Assembly (NCBI GenBank): GCA_946566415.1
Contig: CAMNWW010000132.1
Coordinates: forward strand, 1-6,409
Length of the DNA stretch: 6,409 nt
DNA from: an uncultured Lachnospiraceae bacterium
GTDB taxonomy: Bacteria > Bacillota > Clostridia > Lachnospirales > Lachnospiraceae
Direction of reading: 5' to 3'
Position 1 is the stretch's first letter; every line of letters begins with the position of its first letter. The notes under the pieces were generated by a model, which was not told the origin of the DNA, did not search any database, and worked only from the letters and a program-made list of their open reading frames with translations. Positions 1-5,780 of the stretch are shown in pieces. A program made the position numbers and the translations under genes.

Positions 1-1298
1 ATTCCGTGGTCGATGGCGTTGCGGACAATATGCATCAGCGGGTCGCCGATACCATCCACAATTGTCTTGTCCACTTCGGTATTCTCACCGATGATGGTAA
101 GACGTACATCTCTGTTAAGGTTCTGTTTCATATCACGCACGATACGGTTCATCTTCTGGAAGACGCCGGATACCGATACCATCCGCAGTGACATAGCGAT
201 ATCCTGAAGATCGTCTGTCAGCTTACGGAGCTGGCGCGCGGATTTATTAAAGTTGTCGAGGTTCAGTCCCTGGAGGTCCGGAGAGGAAGTAACCATTGAT
301 TCTGTGATAACAATCTCTCCTACAAGTGCCATCAAGGCGTCGAGCTTCGACAGGTTGACACTGATCAAGTCCTGTTTGACAGCGCCGTGAGAAGCAGCGT
401 CTTTCTTTTTGGCGGGAGCAACGTCTGATTTGCTCTTCGCGGGAGCGGAAACCGCCGGTGAAGCAGTATTCTTTTCTGCACTTACAGCTTTCTCTTCCGG
501 TCCGTTCTCTTCCGGGGCAGGAGCTTCCTGATTCTCCATCATCTCATAGGAACGGATATTCTGAGCGTTGCCGACTACGGTAGCACCTTTTTCCAGCTCA
601 TCTTCTGTATGGAAACCGATGTAAAAGCCGTCTTCAATAATCTTTTCGGCGCTGTCCGGATTGCTGTCTATATCATCCGGATAATAAGTAAAGTTAAGCT
701 CTCTTTCCTGAAGAGCATTCACGATCATAAATGCACGCAGATTCTCCATGCCGCATCCGTCTTCAAAATAAACGTGAATAAAATAGGGAACATCCCCTGC
801 CGAAACAGGAATAGCCGCCGCCTTCGCGCCGTCAGAAGGAGCCTCGGCATTGCCGCCGGATTTAGTGTCGGCAGCATCCTCGGATTCTCCTGAAATCTTT
901 TTCAGCAGTCCGTTAATTTCCCCGACAAAACTGTCGATATTAGTTTCGAGCGGTTCGTTGTTCTCAACCTTTTCAATCTCTGAACGAAGTTTGTCCGTTG
1001 ATTTGAACATGAGGTTAAAAAGTTCGCTCTTATGAGTCTGATCCAGAGAATCAATGCCGTTTTCGCGAATATAGAAGAAAAGATCCTCTATATGATGGGC
1101 AATCTCCATAAGACCGTTGAATTCGAGCATTGCAGAAGACCCTTTGATTGTGTGCATACTGCGGAAGATTTCGTTAACGTCATCCTCAGAAAAGTCCCCA
1201 ATCTTTTCAGCGTTAATCAGGAGTTCGTCCAACCCGTCAAGCAGGGAATTGGTTTCAAAGAGATAAGTCTCTAACAAGCTTTCCATAGAAGCATCCAT
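1..1298 (-). CDS. cheA: Chemotaxis histidine kinase CheA (N-terminal 432 residues, cut by window edge)
   Basis: CheA autophosphorylates on histidine in response to receptor arrays and passes phosphate to CheY and CheB. Reading the minus strand from the ATG at 1298 gives 432 residues before the window ends. Residues 1-135 are an Hpt (P1) domain with the phospho-accepting His49 in the motif MHTIKGSS. Residues about 170-255 (starting YFIHVYFEDGC) look like a P2 CheY-binding domain. A Pro/Ala/Lys/Glu-rich linker covers about 256-305. Residues 307-375 form the P3 dimerisation helices (LMALVGEIVI, then SLRMVSVSG). The ATPase domain begins after that, and the sequence stops within the N box (H423, N427, D430, H431, G432). 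The rest of the ATPase domain and the CheW-like domain lie outside. A good ribosome site, AAGGTGGTG, precedes the start by 8 bases. Identification is secure; the P2 call is moderately secure. The gene diverges from the FliK-like operon. Confidence 0.97.
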   Translation of the reverse strand, partial: MDASMESLLETYLFETNSLLDGLDELLINAEKIGDFSEDDVNEIFRSMHTIKGSSAMLEFNGLMEIAHHIEDLFFYIRENGIDSLDQTHKSELFNLMFKSTDKLRSEIEKVENNEPLETNIDSFVGEINGLLKKISGESEDAADTKSGGNAEAPSDGAKAAAIPVSAGDVPYFIHVYFEDGCGMENLRAFMIVNALQERELNFTYYPDDIDSNPDSAEKIIEDGFYIGFHTEDELEKGATVVGNAQNIRSYEMMENQEAPAPEENGPEEKAVSAEKNTASPAVSAPAKSKSDVAPAKKKDAASHGAVKQDLISVNLSKLDALMALVGEIVITESMVTSSPDLQGLNLDNFNKSARQLRKLTDDLQDIAMSLRMVSVSGVFQKMNRIVRDMKQNLNRDVRLTIIGENTEVDKTIVDGIGDPLMHIVRNAIDHG

Positions 1299-1343
1299 AG
1301 TGTTCGCACCACCTTATCTTATTAATAAATTTATCTTAAAATA

Positions 1344-1373
1344 TTGCCAACAGAGAGTTAGATGTGTTACTCT
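1344..1373 (+). promoter_or_regulatory. Candidate promoter of the FliK-like/flhX operon
   Basis: TTGCCA (1344-1349), an 18-base spacer, and the extended -10 TGTTACTCT (TG at 1365-1366, hexamer 1368-1373). Predicted transcription starts near 1380, giving a leader of about 72 bases. The hexamer is a weak match to TATAAT (3 of 6). The same layout recurs upstream of the transglycosylase gene (TTGCCC, 17 bases, TGATATTCT), which raises confidence. No equally good promoter was found for cheA on the other strand; TTGGCA (1350-1345) with TATTAA (1327-1322) is possible but would leave almost no leader before the ribosome site. Confidence 0.4.
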
Positions 1374-1386
1374 AATGTCAACACAT
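1362..1386. promoter_or_regulatory. Inverted repeat in the cheA/FliK-like divergent region (possible operator)
   Basis: ATGTGTT (1362-1368) and AACACAT (1380-1386) are perfect 7-base inverted arms separated by 11 bases. The dyad covers the candidate -10 box of the FliK-like operon and its predicted start point. It also includes a minus-strand TTGACA (1381-1376) upstream of cheA. The geometry would suit a dimeric regulator controlling both directions, but no regulator is known from this window. Confidence 0.35.
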
Positions 1387-1451
1387 TTTATAAACGTATA
1401 TATCGACCCAAAATCGAAAAAATTAATAGAAAAATAGTAGTAGGTGAAAAA

Positions 1452-2888
1452 ATGTCTAATATTTTGAGAGTCACGACTCCCATGGCGGGGAATTATGACA
1501 ATATGTCGCAGCCGAGAGCTGATATGCAAAATCGCGAAGATCCGCGTATCCAGGGACCGGTCAATCCGAATAAAGTTGTCCGGGCGGATGCAAGGAGTGA
1601 TTCGGCTGCTGAAGAGCAGAATGTAGGACTCAAATTCCAGTACCAGTCCAATTTCGAAGGGTTTATCTCCCAGATGAAATCGCAGGGCGTGATGACAGAG
1701 GAATTTGCTACGGTCTTTTTTGAACAGTTAAGCAATCAAGTAAAGGCTGGAATGAGTGAAGGGTCAGCGCAGGAGATCGCGCAGTTCCTTGAGATGATCC
1801 AGGTGGAACCGGAGAATATGCTTGCATTTTTAAAAGAACAAGGGGATGCTGCGATTCGTTTTCAGGGGGCTTTTTTCTCGCTTTTGCGCCAGGCCATGAA
1901 TGATACGAAGAATGTGGAGCTCCGGGCAGGGATACTGGATTTCATGAAGCGCTATACGGATATGGCGGAAGGAAAGCATATATTGCGGGAGATTGAGCAG
2001 ACCATAAAGGAATTAAAGAACGGGATGCTGCAGAGCGGACGGGAAAAGATGGAGGAGATGGAGCAGCAGCTTAAATTCGGAGGCAATGCCGGGCCGGGCA
2101 GCACACAGGAGAATGCTGCGCTTATCAAGGGTAAGATGCTGCCATATCTTAATAAATATATCGGCGGTACCCATGACAGGGGAAGTGTCCGTGAAGGGGC
2201 TGCGTTTCTGGCGGCTCTTACGGCGCGCTATGAGAACGGTGATGCGGCAAGAGTCCTGGAACGGTTTGAACAGTTGATGGAGTATTCTGCTATGCAGAAG
2301 TATTTTAAAGGCTTCGAGACTCAGAGTCTTCTGAAGGTTTTAGAGTCTGCTGATTTTGAGAAGACGATCGGAAAAAATAAGTGGATGAAGGGATTTGTCT
2401 CGATGATCCAAAACGGGATGCAGCAGGGGGCGAATCTGGAACAAAAGCAGGTATTCCGTAATATGATGACCTCGATCCTGCTCAATGAGAGTGTGTATAT
2501 GCCGGTTTTACATATGATGCTGCCTATGCAAGTGAATGATAATCTGACATTTGCGGAGATGTGGGTGGATCCGGATGCCGGGAAAACCTCTGGCGGGAAT
2601 GAAAAGGAGCGTATCATACAGGGGCTTGTGAAGTTTGACATTCAGGACGTAGGTTTTTTCGATCTTTTTTTTGTGTATCAGGACAAGAAGGTGAATATGC
2701 AGCTTAATTATCCTGACAGTCTGAAAGATAAGGAAAAGGAAATCCGGAACAAGGTTGCGGAGGCCCTGGCAGAAAACGGGCTTACGGGGCGGGAGCTGTT
2801 CTTTGGGAGCAGTAAAGATTCTATAGCAATTTCGGAAGCATTTCCGCAGATATTTGAAAGGAAGAATTCGATCAATGTCAAAATTTAA
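1452..2888 (+). CDS. Large soluble flagellar protein with FliK-like C-terminal domain
   Basis: 478 residues with no signal peptide or membrane segment. Residues 1-60 are polar and probably disordered. About 60-350 are mostly helical and Met/Gln/Glu-rich, with a likely coiled coil around 185-215. About 362-460 resemble the FliK C-terminal domain: a beta-rich stretch (LVKFDIQDVGFFDLFF, then KVNMQLNY) where FliK has its LG-x-V-x-V region, followed by a charged helix and AENGL, as in FliK's Leu-rich helix and 'L..G' end. FliK senses hook length and switches export through FlhB. Here the gene overlaps a FlhB-C paralogue by 14 bases, which strongly supports a role in export. ATG 1452 was chosen because AGGTG lies 5 bases upstream; an in-frame ATG at 1362 lies upstream but has no ribosome site and falls in the predicted promoter. 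Pairing and order recall Bacillus ylqG-ylqH. The FliK relationship is by pattern only, and this may not be the main FliK. Confidence 0.7.
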   Translation: MSNILRVTTPMAGNYDNMSQPRADMQNREDPRIQGPVNPNKVVRADARSDSAAEEQNVGLKFQYQSNFEGFISQMKSQGVMTEEFATVFFEQLSNQVKAGMSEGSAQEIAQFLEMIQVEPENMLAFLKEQGDAAIRFQGAFFSLLRQAMNDTKNVELRAGILDFMKRYTDMAEGKHILREIEQTIKELKNGMLQSGREKMEEMEQQLKFGGNAGPGSTQENAALIKGKMLPYLNKYIGGTHDRGSVREGAAFLAALTARYENGDAARVLERFEQLMEYSAMQKYFKGFETQSLLKVLESADFEKTIGKNKWMKGFVSMIQNGMQQGANLEQKQVFRNMMTSILLNESVYMPVLHMMLPMQVNDNLTFAEMWVDPDAGKTSGGNEKERIIQGLVKFDIQDVGFFDLFFVYQDKKVNMQLNYPDSLKDKEKEIRNKVAEALAENGLTGRELFFGSSKDSIAISEAFPQIFERKNSINVKI

Positions 2889-3255
2889 CGATGTGCTGAA
2901 TAAAAAAGCGGTTGCCCTGTCCTATGATGAGAACAAAAATGCGGCACCGATCATTGTGGCTTCGGGTATGGGTTATGTGGCGGAAAAGATGGTTGAGGTG
3001 GCAAGAGAGTCCGGAGTTCCGATCTATGAGGACAATTCTCTTGCTACGATGTTGACGCAGCTTAATCTGGGGGCGGAGATCCCGACGGAATTATACCAGG
3101 CGATCATAGATATCTATGTCTATTTCCTGAAGTATGTTCCGGGGAAAAAGAATGAAGAACAATCGGAAAAAGAAGCGGAGAGTGAAAGCGGCGAATCCGC
3201 AGAATACCCGGCAGAAGAAAATGAGGCGGAAACAAAAGAATCTCCTGCCCCATAA
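2875..3255 (+). CDS. Free-standing FlhB cytoplasmic-domain protein (FlhX/YlqH type)
   Basis: 126 residues. Residues 12-89 match the FlhB/EscU cytoplasmic switch domain after its autocleavage point: AVALSYDENKNAAPIIV (12-28), the VAEKMVEVARESGVPIYED block (35-53), SLATML, then LGAEIPTELYQAIIDIYVYF (65-84). The NPTH autocleavage motif is absent; VLNKK stands in its place just before AVAL. The four FlhB membrane helices are also missing, so the protein is soluble. Residues 90-126 are a Glu/Ser/Lys-rich, probably disordered tail. In known species such proteins can substitute for the cleaved FlhB C-terminal piece at the flagellar export gate. The start is the ATG at 2875, with AAGGAAG about 9 bases upstream; a TTG at 2854 is less likely. 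Overlap with the preceding stop suggests translational coupling. The membrane-bound flhB should lie elsewhere in the genome. Confidence 0.88.
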   Translation: MSKFNDVLNKKAVALSYDENKNAAPIIVASGMGYVAEKMVEVARESGVPIYEDNSLATMLTQLNLGAEIPTELYQAIIDIYVYFLKYVPGKKNEEQSEKEAESESGESAEYPAEENEAETKESPAP

Positions 3256-3275
3256 CAGGGCAAGAGATACGAGTG

Positions 3276-3953
3276 CTAATCAAGAGAAGAGATCCATCTT
3301 CGATGAATCAGGTCCTGCCGAAATACATAGTTGCGTATCTGGGATTCGGCACGGGACGGAAGGTGTGTAAAACGGCATCCATACCCGATAAGCTCAGTAT
3401 CCTTTATGGCAGAACCGATGATCTTGCGGAGATGACGATGCTCCTGTATGCGTAGGATCTCTACATGGAGAGTGATGGAAGGAAGGTCTGGATGGAAAAA
3501 ATTGAAATCCACAGTGTCTCCTTCGCGAAACTGCTGATGGCTTGTAAAAAAGATTCCTCCTGCGCTGATGTTCCATATAGTAGCGGCGATATCAGATGAC
3601 GTCTTGCCCTGTATCTTTGCAGTAAGAGTGACAGGTATATTGACGGATACTTTAATGTCGTTGCGCCGCTGCATTACAGAAAGCTGCTCGATGGCAGTAC
3701 AGCGGGTGAAGAGAAGATCAGTGGTGGCGGTGCGCATAGATTTCTGGAATTCGGTGAGTTCGCAGGAATATGTAACCAGTCCTTTTGAGGAATCAAAAAA
3801 AGTAACGTGGGCTTCTGTGAGCAATACATTGGTATTAAATTTGTTTACAGTAAGGATGGCTGAGTCTTCTTCGATATGGGATACAGCGGCATCACACAGA
3901 TAAACATCGTCTGTTGTATAGATGGCTGCTTGTTTACATTCTGTCAGAAACAT
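3276..3953 (-). CDS. YcgR-like PilZ-domain protein, candidate c-di-GMP flagellar regulator
   Basis: 225 residues, soluble. Residues 1-90 resemble the beta-rich YcgR N-terminal domain; 94-210 form a PilZ domain. The c-di-GMP signature is QRRNDIK (95-101) followed by NISAGG (128-133). The second motif fits D/N-x-S-x-x-G exactly. In the first, the second arginine of R-x-x-x-R is lysine (R97...K101), although an extra Arg (R96) precedes it. YcgR-family proteins bind c-di-GMP and slow or bias the flagellar motor through FliG, MotA or MotB. The setting among flagellar genes supports such a role. The chosen start (3953) has AAAGGGG 8 bases upstream on the minus strand; an ATG two codons earlier (3959) is too close to that site, and an open extension to 4019 runs through the promoter. 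The stop lies 20 bases from the flhX stop, in convergent orientation. Confidence 0.9.
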   Translation of the reverse strand: MFLTECKQAAIYTTDDVYLCDAAVSHIEEDSAILTVNKFNTNVLLTEAHVTFFDSSKGLVTYSCELTEFQKSMRTATTDLLFTRCTAIEQLSVMQRRNDIKVSVNIPVTLTAKIQGKTSSDIAATIWNISAGGIFFTSHQQFREGDTVDFNFFHPDLPSITLHVEILRIQEHRHLRKIIGSAIKDTELIGYGCRFTHLPSRAESQIRNYVFRQDLIHRRWISSLD

Positions 3954-3958
3954 GGTCA

Positions 3959-3987
3959 TTGCCCCTTTCAAATATATGTGATATTCT
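3959..3987 (+). promoter_or_regulatory. Candidate promoter of the transglycosylase gene
   Basis: TTGCCC (3959-3964), a 17-base spacer, and the extended -10 TGATATTCT (hexamer TATTCT at 3982-3987). Predicted start near 3994, leader about 85 bases. The -35 box lies only 5 bases from the PilZ start codon and overlaps its ribosome site region. The -10 and downstream bases match the FliK-like operon promoter at 16 of 19 positions. Confidence 0.4.
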
Positions 3988-3994
3988 AATATCA
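3979..3994. repeat. Inverted repeat spanning the two -10 boxes
   Basis: TGATATT (3979-3985), CT, AATATCA (3988-3994): perfect 7-base arms around a 2-base centre. One arm carries the plus-strand -10 (TATTCT) and the other runs into the minus-strand -10 (TATGAT). It may be an operator or simply the symmetry of two opposed -10 elements. Confidence 0.45.
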
Positions 3995-4019
3995 TACCGT
4001 GTAAATTTAGAAAATACAA
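3991..4019 (-). promoter_or_regulatory. Candidate sigma-A-type promoter of the PilZ gene
   Basis: On the minus strand: TTGTAT (4019-4014), a 17-base spacer, TATGAT (3996-3991). The -10 matches 5 of 6 consensus bases and the -35 matches 3 of 6. Start predicted near 3984, about 30 bases before the PilZ start codon, leaving room for the AAAGGGG ribosome site. Confidence 0.5.
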
Positions 4020-4020
4020 G

Positions 4021-4040
4021 AATATTTAACTAGAAATATT
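4021..4040. repeat. AT-rich inverted repeat in the transglycosylase leader
   Basis: AATATTT (4021-4027), a 6-base loop AACTAG, and AAATATT (4034-4040): perfect 7-base arms of A/T only. If transcription starts near 3994 this is in the mRNA leader and could form a weak hairpin. It also lies just upstream of the PilZ -35 box, so it could be a protein-binding site. In such AT-rich DNA it may be chance. Confidence 0.3.
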
Positions 4041-4078
4041 AATAAATTCAAAAAATATAGAATGTGGAGGTTAAGAGT

Positions 4079-4834
4079 ATGGACATAAGTCAGTTATATC
4101 AGCTCCTGGGAATGTATTCCGGGGTTGGAAACAGTTATGGGCTGTATGGGAACTACGGAAATTACAATAATTACGGGAATTATAATAATTATGGACAGAA
4201 TACCTTCAGCCAGGTGTTGAAAAACACGGCGGTCAGCACTGCCGGAGGCATCTCCACTCCGATGGATGATATTTTTGAGGAGGCGTCGAGAGAGACGGGA
4301 GTAGACATCCGTTTGCTGAAAGCCGTGGGGAAGGCGGAGTCGAATTTCCGGGCATCTGCTACGTCCCGTTGCGGCGCGATGGGCGTTATGCAGCTCATGC
4401 CGGGGACGGCGAAAAGTCTTGGAGTAACAGACGCATACGATGCAAGGCAGAACATCATGGCGGGTTCGAAGTATTTGGCAAAGCTGCTTGACAAGTATGA
4501 TGGGGATACAAAGCTGGCGCTTGCCGCTTATAATGCCGGAAGCGGCAATGTTGCCAAATATGGGGGCATTCCTCCGTTTAAAGAAACGCAGAACTATGTC
4601 AAGCGCGTGCTTGAGTATGCCGGAGAGGATTTTAACACCAATCAAACGGTACAGATATCTGCGCCGGAAAGCACTCAGGAACAGGCGGGAACGGCTGGGC
4701 TGGCTTACAATTCGGAGTACGGAGATGTATATAAGATGATGGTGCAGATGATGCAGCTTCAGATGCAGCAAAAATTGCAGAGTATTCTCGATTTTGGAGA
4801 GAATGACAGCGGAAATGAAAGCAGTTTTTTGTAG
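4079..4834 (+). CDS. SLT-family lytic transglycosylase, probable flagellar muramidase
   Basis: 251 residues. Residues about 63-185 are a GH23/SLT domain: catalytic Glu87 in KAESNF, the GAMGVMQLMPGTA motif (99-111), NIMAGSKYLAKLL (125-137), and ALAAYNAGSGNV (147-158). The enzyme cleaves MurNAc-GlcNAc bonds in peptidoglycan, forming 1,6-anhydroMurNAc ends. There is no signal peptide, lipobox or membrane segment. Instead the N-terminus (1-60) is polar, with a GNY/GNYNNY repeat at 24-39. Residues 222-240 (MMVQMMQLQMQQKLQ) are Met/Gln-rich and helical. Together with the setting beside the rod genes, this suggests export through the flagellar type III pathway to make a hole for the rod, as FlgJ does in enterobacteria; that is inference. 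ATG 4079 was chosen because GTGGAGG sits 8 bases upstream; a GTG at 4064 is part of that ribosome site. It diverges from the PilZ gene and is followed by a 196-base gap before flgB. Confidence 0.92.
   Translation: MDISQLYQLLGMYSGVGNSYGLYGNYGNYNNYGNYNNYGQNTFSQVLKNTAVSTAGGISTPMDDIFEEASRETGVDIRLLKAVGKAESNFRASATSRCGAMGVMQLMPGTAKSLGVTDAYDARQNIMAGSKYLAKLLDKYDGDTKLALAAYNAGSGNVAKYGGIPPFKETQNYVKRVLEYAGEDFNTNQTVQISAPESTQEQAGTAGLAYNSEYGDVYKMMVQMMQLQMQQKLQSILDFGENDSGNESSFL
4157..4192 (+). repeat. Two in-frame 18-bp tandem units encoding GNYNNY
   Basis: Units 4157-4174 and 4175-4192 each encode Gly-Asn-Tyr-Asn-Asn-Tyr, preceded by two shorter Gly-Asn-Tyr pieces from 4148. The copies differ mainly at third codon positions (TAC/TAT, AAC/AAT), so the amino acid pattern has been kept while bases drifted. 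Such a tract can expand or contract by slippage and probably forms a flexible linker. Confidence 0.8.
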
Positions 4835-4910
4835 AAGATTTAACGATTTAAATTGATGTAGAAAAATGATAAAAAATGTGTGAAAATATATGGAAGAAGT
4901 GTGCTTAAGG

Positions 4911-4939
4911 TTGACAGATAAAAAAAGAAGTAGTACACT
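4911..4939 (+). promoter_or_regulatory. Promoter of the flgB-fliE-fliF operon
   Basis: Perfect -35 TTGACA (4911-4916), exactly 17 bases of A-rich spacer, then TACACT (4934-4939, 4 of 6). Start predicted near 4946, leaving a leader of about 85 bases before flgB. This is the best promoter in the window and looks like housekeeping sigma-A rather than sigma-28, whose TAAA/CCGATAT pattern was not seen here. The rest of 4835-5030 shows no gene. Confidence 0.7.
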
Positions 4940-4950
4940 TTATTAGTGTA
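4934..4950. promoter_or_regulatory. Inverted repeat covering the flgB -10 box and start point
   Basis: TACACT (4934-4939), loop TTATT, AGTGTA (4945-4950): perfect 6-base arms, the left arm being the -10 box itself. It could be an operator for a repressor. Because TTTTT follows directly (4951-4955), it could instead act as a weak terminator for transcripts coming from the transglycosylase gene; the AT-rich stem makes that the less likely role. Confidence 0.45.
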
Positions 4951-5030
4951 TTTTTCGCTTTCTATGGGCATTTGAAGTGTTTTTTAAACAGCATTTAATA
5001 GGTAGAAATTAAGATAAGGAATGGTGAAAG

Positions 5031-5408
5031 ATGAATCATATTTTTGGAAATGGTATTCTTGTTTCAGAAAAGTCGCTTGATTTTTTATGGAAAAAACAGT
5101 CAGTCACGGCGGGGAATCTTACGAATGTTGATACACCTGGATATAAGGCGAAGTATGTAACATTTGAAGATATGTACCGTGCGAAGCTTAAAGGAGCATC
5201 GGGGGATAAGGAACGCATTAGACAGGCGGCTGACTCTGCGGTGTGGCTTGTGGAAGAGTCGGATACGGAGACGGCCCGTATGGATGGCAATAATGTGGTT
5301 GCAGATGCAGAGATGACGGAACTTACCAGAGCGGCTCTGCAATATCAGTATGCGATTCAGTCTGTAAACGGAGAGATATCGAGGTTATCTTCGGCGATTA
5401 AAGGATAA
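5031..5408 (+). CDS. flgB: Flagellar proximal rod protein FlgB
   Basis: 125 residues, close to the usual FlgB length. The N-terminal rod motif is present: an amphipathic helix, then AGNLTNVDTPGYKAKYVTFEDM (27-48, matching N-x-x-N-x-D-T-P-G-Y-K-A). The C-terminal half carries RMDGNNV (83-89), EMTEL, then ALQYQYAIQSVNGEISRLSSAIKG, the typical FlgB ending. FlgB is exported by the flagellar type III system and forms the rod next to FliE and the MS ring. The ribosome site is AAGGA at 5016-5020 (10 bases away) or GGTG at 5024 (3 bases away), neither ideal. It is the first gene of the operon and is followed 27 bases later by fliE; the usual flgC is not present. Confidence 0.96.
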   Translation: MNHIFGNGILVSEKSLDFLWKKQSVTAGNLTNVDTPGYKAKYVTFEDMYRAKLKGASGDKERIRQAADSAVWLVEESDTETARMDGNNVVADAEMTELTRAALQYQYAIQSVNGEISRLSSAIKG

Positions 5409-5435
5409 TAACATATTTTAAGGAGGAGAGAAAAT

Positions 5436-5747
5436 ATGGCGACAGAATTCATTACACCGATTCAACCGTTAAAGTTTGGAGTCGGTGGGATTACAGCGGA
5501 TAAGAGTTCGATCATAGAGGAAGGAACGGCCCTGTTTAAGGACGTTTTTTCGGATGCTATCCAGAACGTGAAGGATACCCAGAAGAACCTGGAAGACAAA
5601 CAGTACCTTTTGGCGACGGGTCAGATTGATGATGCACATACGGTTCCGATAGCGGCGGCAGAGGCACAGTTATCAGTGGATCTGCTCGTACAGCTCCGCA
5701 ATAAGGCGGTAGAGGCGTATAACGAGCTGATGCGTATCTCTTTGTAA
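5436..5747 (+). CDS. fliE: Flagellar hook-basal body protein FliE
   Basis: 103 residues, normal for FliE. The C-terminal half is diagnostic: FKDVFSDAIQNVKDTQ (about 34-49), KQYLLATGQIDDAHTVPIAA (about 54-73) and the final QLSVDLLVQLRNKAVEAYNELMRISL. FliE joins the MS ring (FliF) to the rod and is one of the first exported subunits. AGGAGG at 5421-5426, 9 bases before the ATG, is the strongest ribosome site in the window, suggesting efficient initiation within the flgB transcript. It lies 33 bases before fliF. Confidence 0.97.
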   Translation: MATEFITPIQPLKFGVGGITADKSSIIEEGTALFKDVFSDAIQNVKDTQKNLEDKQYLLATGQIDDAHTVPIAAAEAQLSVDLLVQLRNKAVEAYNELMRISL

Positions 5748-5780
5748 TATTAATAGATTATAGATGGGACAGACTGACCA

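Noticed and set aside
609..1274. Several plus-strand open frames within the first 1.3 kb
   Set aside because: All are antisense to cheA, whose domains are continuous on the minus strand.
1362..1451. In-frame 30-residue N-terminal extension of the FliK-like protein
   Set aside because: No ribosome site before the ATG at 1362, and the stretch carries the predicted -10 box and dyad; AGGTG precedes the ATG at 1452.
3246..3262. Hairpin TGCCC-loop-GGGCA at the end of flhX as a terminator
   Set aside because: Only five base pairs and no run of T on either side; cannot be supported as an intrinsic terminator.
3954..4019. 22-residue N-terminal extension of the PilZ protein
   Set aside because: It runs through the PilZ promoter, and the ribosome site AAAGGGG fits the ATG at 3953.
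4094..4771. 225-residue open frame on the minus strand
   Set aside because: Antisense to the transglycosylase with clear GH23 motifs; its own translation is rich in His, Arg and Ile without recognisable domains.
4837..4851. Direct repeat GATTTAA x2 after the transglycosylase gene
   Set aside because: Short and AT-rich; likely chance.
4946..5030. Cyclic-di-GMP riboswitch in the flgB leader
   Set aside because: None of the conserved GGCAAACC or receptor-loop sequence of class I is present, and no convincing class II core was seen.
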